DNA of 6,107 nt from Balneolaceae bacterium (GTDB lineage Bacteria; Bacteroidota; Rhodothermia; Balneolales; Balneolaceae), in assembly GCA_007123985.1 (NCBI GenBank), contig SLGA01000307.1:1-6107 (forward strand), read 5' to 3'. The notes below the pieces were generated by a model. It was given only the letters and a program-made list of their open reading frames with translations. It was not told the origin of the DNA and did no database searches. Shown here one piece after another: positions 1 through 5,933 of this stretch. How positions within the stretch are numbered: the stretch's first letter is position 1; the number at the start of each line of letters is the position of its first letter. A program made the position numbers and the translations under genes.

Positions 1-1
1 A

Positions 2-58
2 AGCTCTATTTTCATGGCTGATACTTTTCCACATCATTTAACCCAATTTTCATTTTGA
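2..58 (+). CDS. Possible 3' end of an upstream operon gene (partial, unidentified)
   Basis: This is a reading frame open from the left edge to a TGA at 56-58, giving about 18 residues ending in HHLTQFSF. Its stop overlaps the TTG start of menA in a TTGA arrangement, which is typical of translationally coupled operon genes. The tail is too short to identify, and it does not look like the usual MenB C-terminus (KRKPDFSKF-like). The other two + frames are also open from the edge but stop earlier, at 19-21 and 39-41, so the true upstream gene could end there instead. The choice of this frame rests only on the overlap geometry. Confidence 0.3.
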   Translation, partial: SSIFMADTFPHHLTQFSF

Positions 59-942
59 GTAGATCTAAATTCTCGATCTGGTTGAGCGCGGCGCGGCCAC
101 AAACTCTTCCTGCTGCCGTGGTACCTGTGCTTGTTGGCGGATCCATTGCAGCACATGATTCTCTCTTCCGGTGGGATACCACTCTGATAGCCCTTATATG
201 TGCACTTCTCATCCAAACGGGTACAAATTTCGCGAATGATTACTACGATTTTGTAAAGGGTTCAGATCGCCCCGACAGAATAGGGTTTGAGCGGGCAACA
301 TCAGCCGGCCTGGTTCAACCCAAATCGATGCTTTTCGCAACCTATTTTACAATGACAATTGCCTTTTTTCTGGGTCTTTATCTGGTGTGGGTTGGCGGAT
401 GGGTTATTTTAGTAATTGGCCTGCTCTCTCTGCTTTTTGGTGTTCTCTATACAGGCGGCCCCTATCCACTCGGATACAATGGGCTGGGCGATCTGTTTGT
501 ATTTATCTTTTTCGGAGTGGTAGCTGTGATGGGTACCTATTATGTAAATACCCTTAGCTGGAGCACGGTCTCTTTTTGGGCGTCGGTGCCTGTTGGTGCT
601 CTCTGTGTGAATATTCTTGTGGTTAATAACCTGAGGGATATTGAGCAGGACAGGATTTCCGGCAAGCGTACCCTGGGCGTTCTTCTGGGTGAACATGCTC
701 TTAAATTAGAATATACACTCCTTGCAGCTGCTGCTTATGCAGTTCCTGTTTACCTGCTTCTTTCTGGCAAATTTAATCTCTTTATTCTATTGCCGCTGCT
801 TCTCCTGCCGCTTTCACTGCTCCTTTTAAATACCATCTGGAATCATCAGGATAAACGCACCCTCAATAAAACCCTGGAACGAACAGCCGGTTTTATGATA
901 CTTTACGGTATATTTTTCTCAGCCGGAATTCTTCTGCAATGA
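55..942 (+). CDS. menA: 1,4-dihydroxy-2-naphthoate polyprenyltransferase (MenA)
   Basis: Integral inner-membrane enzyme of the UbiA superfamily. It transfers a polyprenyl chain from its diphosphate to 1,4-dihydroxy-2-naphthoate, giving demethylmenaquinone. The 295-residue protein has the usual family length. The N-terminus carries the MenA-type ARPQTLPAAVVPVLVG (residues 13-28). The first Asp-rich motif, NFANDYYDFVKGSDRPDR (58-75), supplies D62 and D65. The second, NNLRDIEQDRISGKRTL (191-207), supplies D195 and D199. These Asp clusters bind the Mg-diphosphate of the prenyl donor. Several hydrophobic helices lie between and after them (about 42-55, 92-112, 115-133, 144-163, 175-190, 218-237, 240-260, 278-294). 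The start is TTG; the frame is closed upstream by TGA at 19-21 and has no ATG or GTG before it. No Shine-Dalgarno is evident, and the overlap with an upstream stop suggests coupling. menC follows after 1 bp, and the context confirms the assignment. Confidence 0.95.
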   Translation: MSRSKFSIWLSAARPQTLPAAVVPVLVGGSIAAHDSLFRWDTTLIALICALLIQTGTNFANDYYDFVKGSDRPDRIGFERATSAGLVQPKSMLFATYFTMTIAFFLGLYLVWVGGWVILVIGLLSLLFGVLYTGGPYPLGYNGLGDLFVFIFFGVVAVMGTYYVNTLSWSTVSFWASVPVGALCVNILVVNNLRDIEQDRISGKRTLGVLLGEHALKLEYTLLAAAAYAVPVYLLLSGKFNLFILLPLLLLPLSLLLLNTIWNHQDKRTLNKTLERTAGFMILYGIFFSAGILLQ

Positions 943-943
943 T

Positions 944-2020
944 ATGATATCATATTTCACATACAGCCTTCCATTTTTAACTCCTTTCAAAACCGGGAGT
1001 TCTCTTTTTAAGCTTCGAAAGGGTGTAATTGTGCGATATTTCGGTGTGGAGGATTCCGTAGCAGAAGCAGCACCGCTTCCGGGTTTCTCATCTGAGTCAC
1101 TTGAGGATGTTTTGAGCTTTTTTACTGATCACTCCGTGAGGATCAACCATTTTTTAGACAGCTCATTCACAGTTCAGAATGCCAATTCGTTTCTGAGCGA
1201 CCTGCCTAAAATTCCTTCTGCCAGGTTTGCGGTAAGTATGCTTGCGCTTTCAGTACTGTCGCAACGTTCGGGCTGCAAGATCGAAGAACTTCTCAAAATC
1301 GATAACACACCTGATCGTCTCTCTGTAAACAGTGTAATTGGTACCGGTACCGAAACTGAAATCTATTCTGCCGTACAAAGTGCCGTTTCCGAGGGGTTTA
1401 CAACTGTTAAGCTAAAGGTTCACTCCTCTCCGCACTCGCTTGCTGCCGTTCTGACTAAAGCTGCCGCACAATTTCCTGGCATCCTTTTCAGGCTGGATGC
1501 CAACAGATCCTGGCCTTTTGAAAAACTGTCTCACTACTCTTCACTCTTCAAAAATCTGCCGATTGAATACATTGAAGAGCCCGCGCAATACAACGGTGAT
1601 GAAGAACTTGAGAAAATGGTGCAAGCTTCCGCTTTACCTGTTGCTCTGGATGAATCTGTCAATTCTCCCGAAAGACTCCTATCTGCCCTGAAAAACCATC
1701 CGAAAACCACACTTGTGATTAAACCAACACTATTCGGAAATTTTATTCAATTAGTCGAAACAATATCTGCTTACCGAAGTAGCTTTGATCAGATTGTGGT
1801 CACAACTGCACTTGAATCGGCGGTAGGCAGATCTATGGTAACCGAAGCTGCTTTTTTAATTGGTGACAGATCACTCGCTCACGGATTAAATACAGGAAGG
1901 TTACTCGCCGGAGATCTTTTGGATAACAGAACACCGTTAAACGGAATTTTTTCTGCTGTTGACAGAGATTTTACTCAACTGCGTTTTGACCGCCTGAACC
2001 AAACATTTTTAAAATCCTAA
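944..2020 (+). CDS. menC: o-succinylbenzoate synthase (MenC)
   Basis: Cytoplasmic enolase-superfamily enzyme that dehydrates SHCHC to o-succinylbenzoate in menaquinone synthesis. The 358-residue protein has an N-terminal capping domain opening with FTYSLPF, then a TIM-barrel. All barrel catalytic positions can be read. The KxK pair is K156-L-K158 in TVKLKV. Metal ligands are D185 in RLDAN, E211 in IEEPA and D236 in ALDES. The opposite Lys is K260 in VIKPT. The family is sequence-divergent and hard to separate from muconate cycloisomerase or N-succinylamino acid racemase by motif alone; the position between menA and menE settles it. The ATG lies 1 bp after the menA stop, with no separate Shine-Dalgarno visible. 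It sits inside a 14-bp palindrome at 942-955. It is expected to be co-transcribed and coupled with menA. Confidence 0.93.
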   Translation: MISYFTYSLPFLTPFKTGSSLFKLRKGVIVRYFGVEDSVAEAAPLPGFSSESLEDVLSFFTDHSVRINHFLDSSFTVQNANSFLSDLPKIPSARFAVSMLALSVLSQRSGCKIEELLKIDNTPDRLSVNSVIGTGTETEIYSAVQSAVSEGFTTVKLKVHSSPHSLAAVLTKAAAQFPGILFRLDANRSWPFEKLSHYSSLFKNLPIEYIEEPAQYNGDEELEKMVQASALPVALDESVNSPERLLSALKNHPKTTLVIKPTLFGNFIQLVETISAYRSSFDQIVVTTALESAVGRSMVTEAAFLIGDRSLAHGLNTGRLLAGDLLDNRTPLNGIFSAVDRDFTQLRFDRLNQTFLKS

Positions 2021-2031
2021 CCCGAAAGCGG

Positions 2032-3504
2032 ATGAAAGGGAGCTACCAGGCAATTCCGGAATTTTCAATACCAGATAAAGAGAATAGTTTTTTAAAATCG
2101 GAAGAGCATCACTATACCTACAATGATCTGTACCGGTTTACTTCAGAGTTGAATCAAATTAAGAAGAGATCCGGCTGGAAGGATGATGATTTAATCCTGA
2201 TTATGGCCCATCCTTCCGAACAGCTTGTGATGCTGATTGCCGCGGCATTCCTGCTTGAGATCCCGATTATGCCCCTGCATCCGGATTCAACGGATCGCGA
2301 AATTCAACATCTGCTTGAAATCATCAAACCGGTTGCTCTTTACACTAACCAGGATCAGATTTCTGAACAACTCCGCGATCTTCAGAGAATTGTATTCACA
2401 GAGTCCAATCAGCACGATTTTTTTAGTGGTGAAGAGTTACGATTTGGAAATCCGGAAGGTTATGCTGGTTGTTTTCTCACATCAGGATCCACCGGAAAAC
2501 CAAAAATTGTACCCATTAAGCGGCGTCAGGTACTCTTTCAGGCAGATTCATCAGCGCGAAACTTTCGCCCCTCTCCCAATAGGTACTGGCTGCTCTGTCT
2601 TCCACTTAATCATGCAGGCGGTATCAACGTAATCTACAGATCACTTCTTTACGGCTCTGCGGTTTTTCTTTCACGAGGTTTTGAGACAGAAACCATCCGA
2701 AAGCTGTTGAATGAGAACAAGCAATTTGAAGCTGCCTCGATGGTACCAACCATGCTGGAGAAACTTCTTGAAATGAAATTTTTCAGGCTGCAGTTCAACT
2801 TTAAAGGTCTGTTGATTGGCGGCGGACCCATCTCTCTGAATCTGATTAACCGTGCTCTTACAAGGGGAATCCCAATTGTTACAAGCTATGGTATGACGGA
2901 AACCTGTGCTCAGATTGCAGCTAATCCGATGTTGCGTTCCGGTGGAATGTACATCCCGAAACAAAGTGTGGGCATGGTATTTCAACCCAATGAAGTTGAG
3001 ATACGCGATGAAAATGGAAATCCACTTCCACTTAATGAGCAGGGACAAATCTGGTTACGGGGGCCTCAGGTATTTGACGGCTACACAGATCCTGACATTA
3101 ACCAAAAGGTAATTGATGCTGACGGATGGTTCAACACCGGTGATTTTGGCCATTTGAACCGAAAAAAGCATCTATTTATCGAAAGCCGGCGAACGGATTT
3201 GATTATCACCGGGGGTGAAAATGTAAATCCTGCAGAAGTTGAAGAAGCCCTAAAAGCCCTTCCCGGAGTTACTGATGCTGCCGTATTTGGTGTGTATGAT
3301 AAAATCTGGGGACAGAAGGTAACCGCTTTTTACACATCCGATGCCGATAATCTCACATCGCAGTACCTGAGATCAGAACTTTCAGAACATCTGTTAAGCT
3401 TTAAAATTCCCAAAGAGTTTATTCGTGTTGAGGAGATCCCCCGAAACTCCATGCAAAAAATTCAGCGAACCGAACTGATCAAACAGTATCAAAAATTGAA
3501 ATGA
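2032..3504 (+). CDS. menE: o-succinylbenzoate-CoA ligase (MenE)
   Basis: Member of the ANL adenylate-forming superfamily. It activates o-succinylbenzoate with ATP and CoA to OSB-CoA, the substrate of MenB. At 490 residues it is a normal length. Core motifs in order are the P-loop TSGSTGKPK (150-158), YGMTETC (286-292), the ATP-ribose motif NTGD (368-371), and the hinge RRTDLIITGGENVNP (386-400), with D389 the likely pivot. The C-terminal lid ends in RNSMQKIQRT (471-480), where K476 matches the catalytic Lys of the adenylation step. The usual Gly just before that Lys is Gln here. The start ATG is 11 bp after menC, with a purine-rich GAAAG stretch as the only possible ribosome site. The family includes many acyl-CoA ligases, so the OSB assignment leans on the operon. 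It is the last men gene here and converges on the GH130 gene. Confidence 0.9.
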   Translation: MKGSYQAIPEFSIPDKENSFLKSEEHHYTYNDLYRFTSELNQIKKRSGWKDDDLILIMAHPSEQLVMLIAAAFLLEIPIMPLHPDSTDREIQHLLEIIKPVALYTNQDQISEQLRDLQRIVFTESNQHDFFSGEELRFGNPEGYAGCFLTSGSTGKPKIVPIKRRQVLFQADSSARNFRPSPNRYWLLCLPLNHAGGINVIYRSLLYGSAVFLSRGFETETIRKLLNENKQFEAASMVPTMLEKLLEMKFFRLQFNFKGLLIGGGPISLNLINRALTRGIPIVTSYGMTETCAQIAANPMLRSGGMYIPKQSVGMVFQPNEVEIRDENGNPLPLNEQGQIWLRGPQVFDGYTDPDINQKVIDADGWFNTGDFGHLNRKKHLFIESRRTDLIITGGENVNPAEVEEALKALPGVTDAAVFGVYDKIWGQKVTAFYTSDADNLTSQYLRSELSEHLLSFKIPKEFIRVEEIPRNSMQKIQRTELIKQYQKLK

Positions 3505-3509
3505 ACCGC

Positions 3510-4463
3510 TTAGGGTGTCCAGGTTGCCACGCCGATGCCCGAATCACCCATCCCAAAATAGAGAAACCACGTATCTCCCAGCCTGGAAAGCCCTTCGATA
3601 AAAACAACGTTTGGAATCTGACCATCCACTTCTAATTCGAAGTCCGGTTCCATAAAAAATTCGTCGGATCGTTTCAGCAGGTTCCCGGGATCATTTATAT
3701 CAAACAGGGCCTGCCCCGTTCTGTACACAAGATCTTCATCTGCCGAGTTGTAGAGCATCAGAATTCCATGCTCGGTAATGAGGGGTGTTGGCCCGGGTTC
3801 AACCAAACGGCTGTCGAACATACCTTCGCGTGGCCTCATTACCGGTTCTTCTACAGGTGTCCAGTTGATGAGATCTTCTGAATGAGCAATCCAGATATTT
3901 GTATCGCCGAAATACATCCAATATTTGCCATTGATTTTTTGTGGAACAATAGCGCCTGCTTTGGTCCATCCCAACTCCGGAAAAATGAGTCCGTGGCGCT
4001 CCCACTCAAACAGATCTTTTGAGGACGCCAGTGCCTGCCGTGCTGTTTCTCCATCATAGGCTGTGTAGGTTAACCAGAACGTGTCGTCAATTTTTGCGAT
4101 TCGCGGATCTTCAGCTCCGCCGGGTAATTCCCACTCTTCCACCGCCCTGTATATCGGTTCGGGATGTCTGTCAAAATGCAGCCCGTCGGTACTTGTTGCC
4201 AACCCTACAACAGACTCACCGTTCCAGATACCAATACCTGTAGAATCTTCTGCTCTGTAGAGCATATAGATGGTCTCTCCGTCGGACCAAGAGGCAGGGT
4301 TAAATACATCTTTCGCTTCCCAGGTATCGCCCTGAGGAGTGATAATAGGATTGCCTTCATATTTAACAAAAGGCCCCATTTGCCAGTTTTCTTCATATTC
4401 TGTAGAACAGGCGAGTGCTGCAACCAGGCTGATAGTGAGCAGAAGCGGGAATACTGTTTTCAT
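3510..4463 (-). CDS. Secreted GH130-family glycosidase, predicted lipoprotein
   Basis: Five-bladed beta-propeller carbohydrate-active enzyme. The 317-residue protein starts with a lipoprotein signal peptide ending in LVAALAC, so C19 would be lipidated; Ser at +2 favours outer-membrane sorting. GH130 marks in order are NPII (38-41), FNPASW (54-59), MLYRAED (67-73), STDGLHF (91-97), GGAEDPRI (115-122, with D119 matching the catalytic Asp of the family), KAGAIVPQ (168-175) and RLVEPGPTPL (219-228). GH130 acts mainly on beta-mannosides, as phosphorylases or hydrolases. The Lys of the phosphorylase KxGxGxPP stretch and the His of its YHG motif appear to be replaced (LVEPGPTP; YNS at 238-240). That change and export to the cell surface favour hydrolysis. 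The substrate cannot be told. It is transcribed alone, and its stop lies 5 bp from the menE stop. A GH43-like propeller is the less likely alternative. Confidence 0.85.
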   Translation of the reverse strand: MKTVFPLLLTISLVAALACSTEYEENWQMGPFVKYEGNPIITPQGDTWEAKDVFNPASWSDGETIYMLYRAEDSTGIGIWNGESVVGLATSTDGLHFDRHPEPIYRAVEEWELPGGAEDPRIAKIDDTFWLTYTAYDGETARQALASSKDLFEWERHGLIFPELGWTKAGAIVPQKINGKYWMYFGDTNIWIAHSEDLINWTPVEEPVMRPREGMFDSRLVEPGPTPLITEHGILMLYNSADEDLVYRTGQALFDINDPGNLLKRSDEFFMEPDFELEVDGQIPNVVFIEGLSRLGDTWFLYFGMGDSGIGVATWTP

Positions 4464-4515
4464 GCTGTGGATTGGTTTTAATATCGGTTATATCATGCAA
4501 TGTACGGAAGTTCAC

Positions 4516-4548
4516 CAAATCTATTCGAATCTTATAACCGGCATCGAA
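4516..4548 (-). promoter_or_regulatory. Candidate Bacteroidota-type promoter for the GH130 gene
   Basis: Read on the minus strand, TAGATTTG (4516-4523) fits the Bacteroidota -7 consensus TAnnTTTG exactly. TTCG (4545-4548) is one mismatch from the -33 TTTG, with a 21-bp spacer. The -7 box lies about 52 bp before the GH130 start codon, leaving a leader of ordinary length. The assignment assumes a Bacteroidota-like primary sigma factor, which the window cannot prove; such short motifs occur by chance. Confidence 0.35.
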
Positions 4549-4600
4549 CATTGGCATGTAACACCATTACCATTGTACATACACGAAATAAGTTTTGTTA

Positions 4601-4620
4601 TCTAAAATCAATATTTTAGA
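4601..4620. repeat. Perfect AT-rich inverted repeat, possible operator
   Basis: TCTAAAATCAATATTTTAGA consists of two perfect 8-bp arms (TCTAAAAT and ATTTTAGA) around a 4-base CAAT spacer. It lies in the divergent intergenic region, 27 bp upstream of the small ORF at 4647 and about 140 bp upstream of the GH130 gene. The symmetry suits a dimeric regulator. As RNA it would be a weak AT stem without a T-tract, so a terminator is unlikely. Confidence 0.45.
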
Positions 4621-4646
4621 GCTCATTACGAACCAATTCAACCAAA

Positions 4647-4754
4647 ATGAATAGATCTGGTCCTAAACATTTTTCACTCTACAGAGATATCGAACTGGAA
4701 GCATTTTATGATGTAGCCAAGAAGATCGAAGAAAAATCATTTTTGCAAATTTGA
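4647..4754 (+). CDS. Small 35-codon ORF; possible frameshifted N-terminus of the phosphatase
   Basis: ATG at 4647 opens a frame ending at TGA 4752-4754, whose last base is the A of the ATG at 4754 (TGATG). The product is charged and helix-like (LYRDIELEAFYDVAKKIEEK at residues 11-30) and does not look like random sequence. No Shine-Dalgarno is clear. It could be a coupled leader peptide. A second reading fits better: one extra base in the T run at 4740-4744 would join this ORF to the phosphatase frame. The joined protein would have 409 residues, with the junction reading KSFFANLMIHLFPVLL. It would also complete a first membrane helix that is too short when translation begins at 4751 or 4754. 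Whether the break is real, programmed or a sequencing error cannot be told here. Confidence 0.45.
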   Translation: MNRSGPKHFSLYRDIELEAFYDVAKKIEEKSFLQI

Positions 4755-5875
4755 TGATTCATCTTTTTCCGGTGCTTCTGGTTACGTTGTACTACTGGCA
4801 GTACACCGATTTTCAGTTCGCAAAAATTGCAATCGGACTCGGAATAATATTTTACCTTGCTGTAAATCTTGAAACCACATCTTATCTGTTTCCATCTTCC
4901 AGGAAATTTTATAAGAAATATATTTTTTGGTTTAACATACCCATTCTTCTTTTAGCGCTTATTGGGGGCTATTATGTAGGGCAGGAATTGATGAACCTCA
5001 ACATTGAACTTGAAAAAGGATTACTTGACGGTTTAAGCAGTGCAATCGTTGCCATTCTTTTTGTAACACTTTCATTTATCTGGGCTCACATTGGGCTCTC
5101 TCAGATATTTCTGGCATCGCGATCCATCTATCAAAGAAAAGCTGAAATGGAAGCAGATATGCGATTTGCAACTGAAGTTCAAAACAGAATTCTGAAGGAT
5201 ATACACATTTCACAAAATGGAACAGAAGCGTATGCCTGTGCAATACCGGCAAATGAACTGGGCGGCGACTTTTTTGAACTCTCCACCCGCGATTCCGCGA
5301 TCTTCGCATCAATTGGAGATATTTCCGGCCACAGTTTCGGTGCAGGCCTGTTGATGACAATGGCTAAAAGTGCACTTCAAACTCACCTGGAATATAATAA
5401 CGATCCATCTGCTATAATGGAGGCACTTAACAGAATGATGCTCAATCAAACCGACCGTGCCATATATGCAACCATGACACTACTACAGTTCAACCAAAAA
5501 GAGAAGCTTGCCACACTTTGTAATGCCGGTCATTTACCGATAATGCACTATCAGAAAAATAAACATCGTATTGAATACCGCCACAAAAAAGGGTTCGGTC
5601 TTGGAATTTCAGATAAAGCTGTGTTTTCTAACCTTGAGTTTAATACAGAACCGGGAGATCTTTTAATACTCTATTCAGACGGACTAATTGAAACCCGTGA
5701 TGATAAGCTGATGATACGTGACTCCGCTTTTTTTGAAGAGATTGTGATGAACGCTATTGATGCACACTATGACACCCCAAAATCTCTTTCAAAGAACATA
5801 CTTTCCCGTGTAAGAGAATCTGATTATTCCCAAAAAATGGAAGACGACAGCACAATTATTGTTATCGGGGTTTGA
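4751..5875 (+). CDS. Membrane-anchored PP2C/SpoIIE-type serine phosphatase (RsbU class)
   Basis: Metal-dependent phosphatase. Relatives dephosphorylate anti-sigma-factor antagonists (STAS proteins) in partner-switching pathways. Residues 1-16 are a short hydrophobic start, followed by membrane helices at about 24-47, 57-79 and 95-121. There is then a helical linker (about 127-150, with MRFATEVQNRIL matching the family's phosphatase-linker helix) and the catalytic domain. Its motifs are ELGGDFFEL (169-177, metal ligand D173), IGDISGH (188-194, D190), CNAGHLPIM (257-265), LILYSDGLIET (305-315, D310) and DDSTIIVIG (365-373, D365/D366). All the expected acidic metal sites are present, so it should be active. 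No PAS, GAF, HAMP or receiver domain is seen; the membrane part may sense the signal. The start is TTG 4751 or ATG 4754 (TGATG overlap with the small ORF). The true N-terminus may begin at 4647 if that junction is a frameshift. No STAS or anti-sigma partner is in the window. Confidence 0.88.
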   Translation: MMIHLFPVLLVTLYYWQYTDFQFAKIAIGLGIIFYLAVNLETTSYLFPSSRKFYKKYIFWFNIPILLLALIGGYYVGQELMNLNIELEKGLLDGLSSAIVAILFVTLSFIWAHIGLSQIFLASRSIYQRKAEMEADMRFATEVQNRILKDIHISQNGTEAYACAIPANELGGDFFELSTRDSAIFASIGDISGHSFGAGLLMTMAKSALQTHLEYNNDPSAIMEALNRMMLNQTDRAIYATMTLLQFNQKEKLATLCNAGHLPIMHYQKNKHRIEYRHKKGFGLGISDKAVFSNLEFNTEPGDLLILYSDGLIETRDDKLMIRDSAFFEEIVMNAIDAHYDTPKSLSKNILSRVRESDYSQKMEDDSTIIVIGV

Positions 5876-5933
5876 TTTGATTCATCCAAACAGCCGTTTA
5901 CATACCCAAAAATGACACGATCGTTACGTAGAA
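5876..5933. other. Short convergent intergenic gap without a clear terminator
   Basis: 58 bp separate the phosphatase stop from the stop of the minus-strand gene to its right. A 5-bp GTTTG/CAAAC pairing with a 12-base loop and an 8-bp palindrome ACGATCGT (5917-5924) can be drawn. Neither has the GC stem plus T-tract of an intrinsic terminator. Confidence 0.4.

Larger units (their letters stand above)
4464..4646. other. Divergent intergenic region between the GH130 and phosphatase genes
   Basis: AT-rich non-coding stretch lying between two divergently transcribed genes, so it should hold both promoters. Besides the promoter candidate and the 20-bp inverted repeat listed separately, I see an 8-bp palindrome ATTCGAAT (4523-4530) and a tandem ACCATT pair near 4564-4575. 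No RNA gene or convincing rho-independent terminator is visible. Confidence 0.6.

Noticed and set aside
409..696. 95-codon antisense ORF inside menA
   Set aside because: It overlaps menA coding sequence, including the second Asp motif, and its translation shows no family features.
1340..1351. 12-bp perfect palindrome GGTACCGGTACC
   Set aside because: It lies inside menC and encodes the Gly-Thr-Gly-Thr stretch (residues 133-136); repeated Gly-Thr codons explain the symmetry.
2671..3048. 125-codon antisense ORF inside menE
   Set aside because: It lies fully within the well-supported menE frame, has no recognisable domain and reads like a shadow frame.
4555..4580. ATGTA/TACAT inverted repeat flanking a tandem ACCATT
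   Set aside because: Five-base arms with a long spacer are too weak to call an operator.
4164..4605. Two + strand ORFs (4164-4481 and 4339-4605) running out of the GH130 region
   Set aside because: They lie mostly opposite the GH130 coding sequence, are rich in Cys, Arg and His in an unstructured way, and have no start context; the GH130 frame on the other strand is clearly real.
5868..5892. GTTTG/CAAAC hairpin as a terminator for the phosphatase gene
   Set aside because: The stem is only 5 bp with a 12-base loop and is not followed by a T run.
5917..5924. 8-bp palindrome ACGATCGT in the gap after the phosphatase
   Set aside because: It is short, has no T-tract and has no partner elsewhere; it is not a terminator and is expected by chance.
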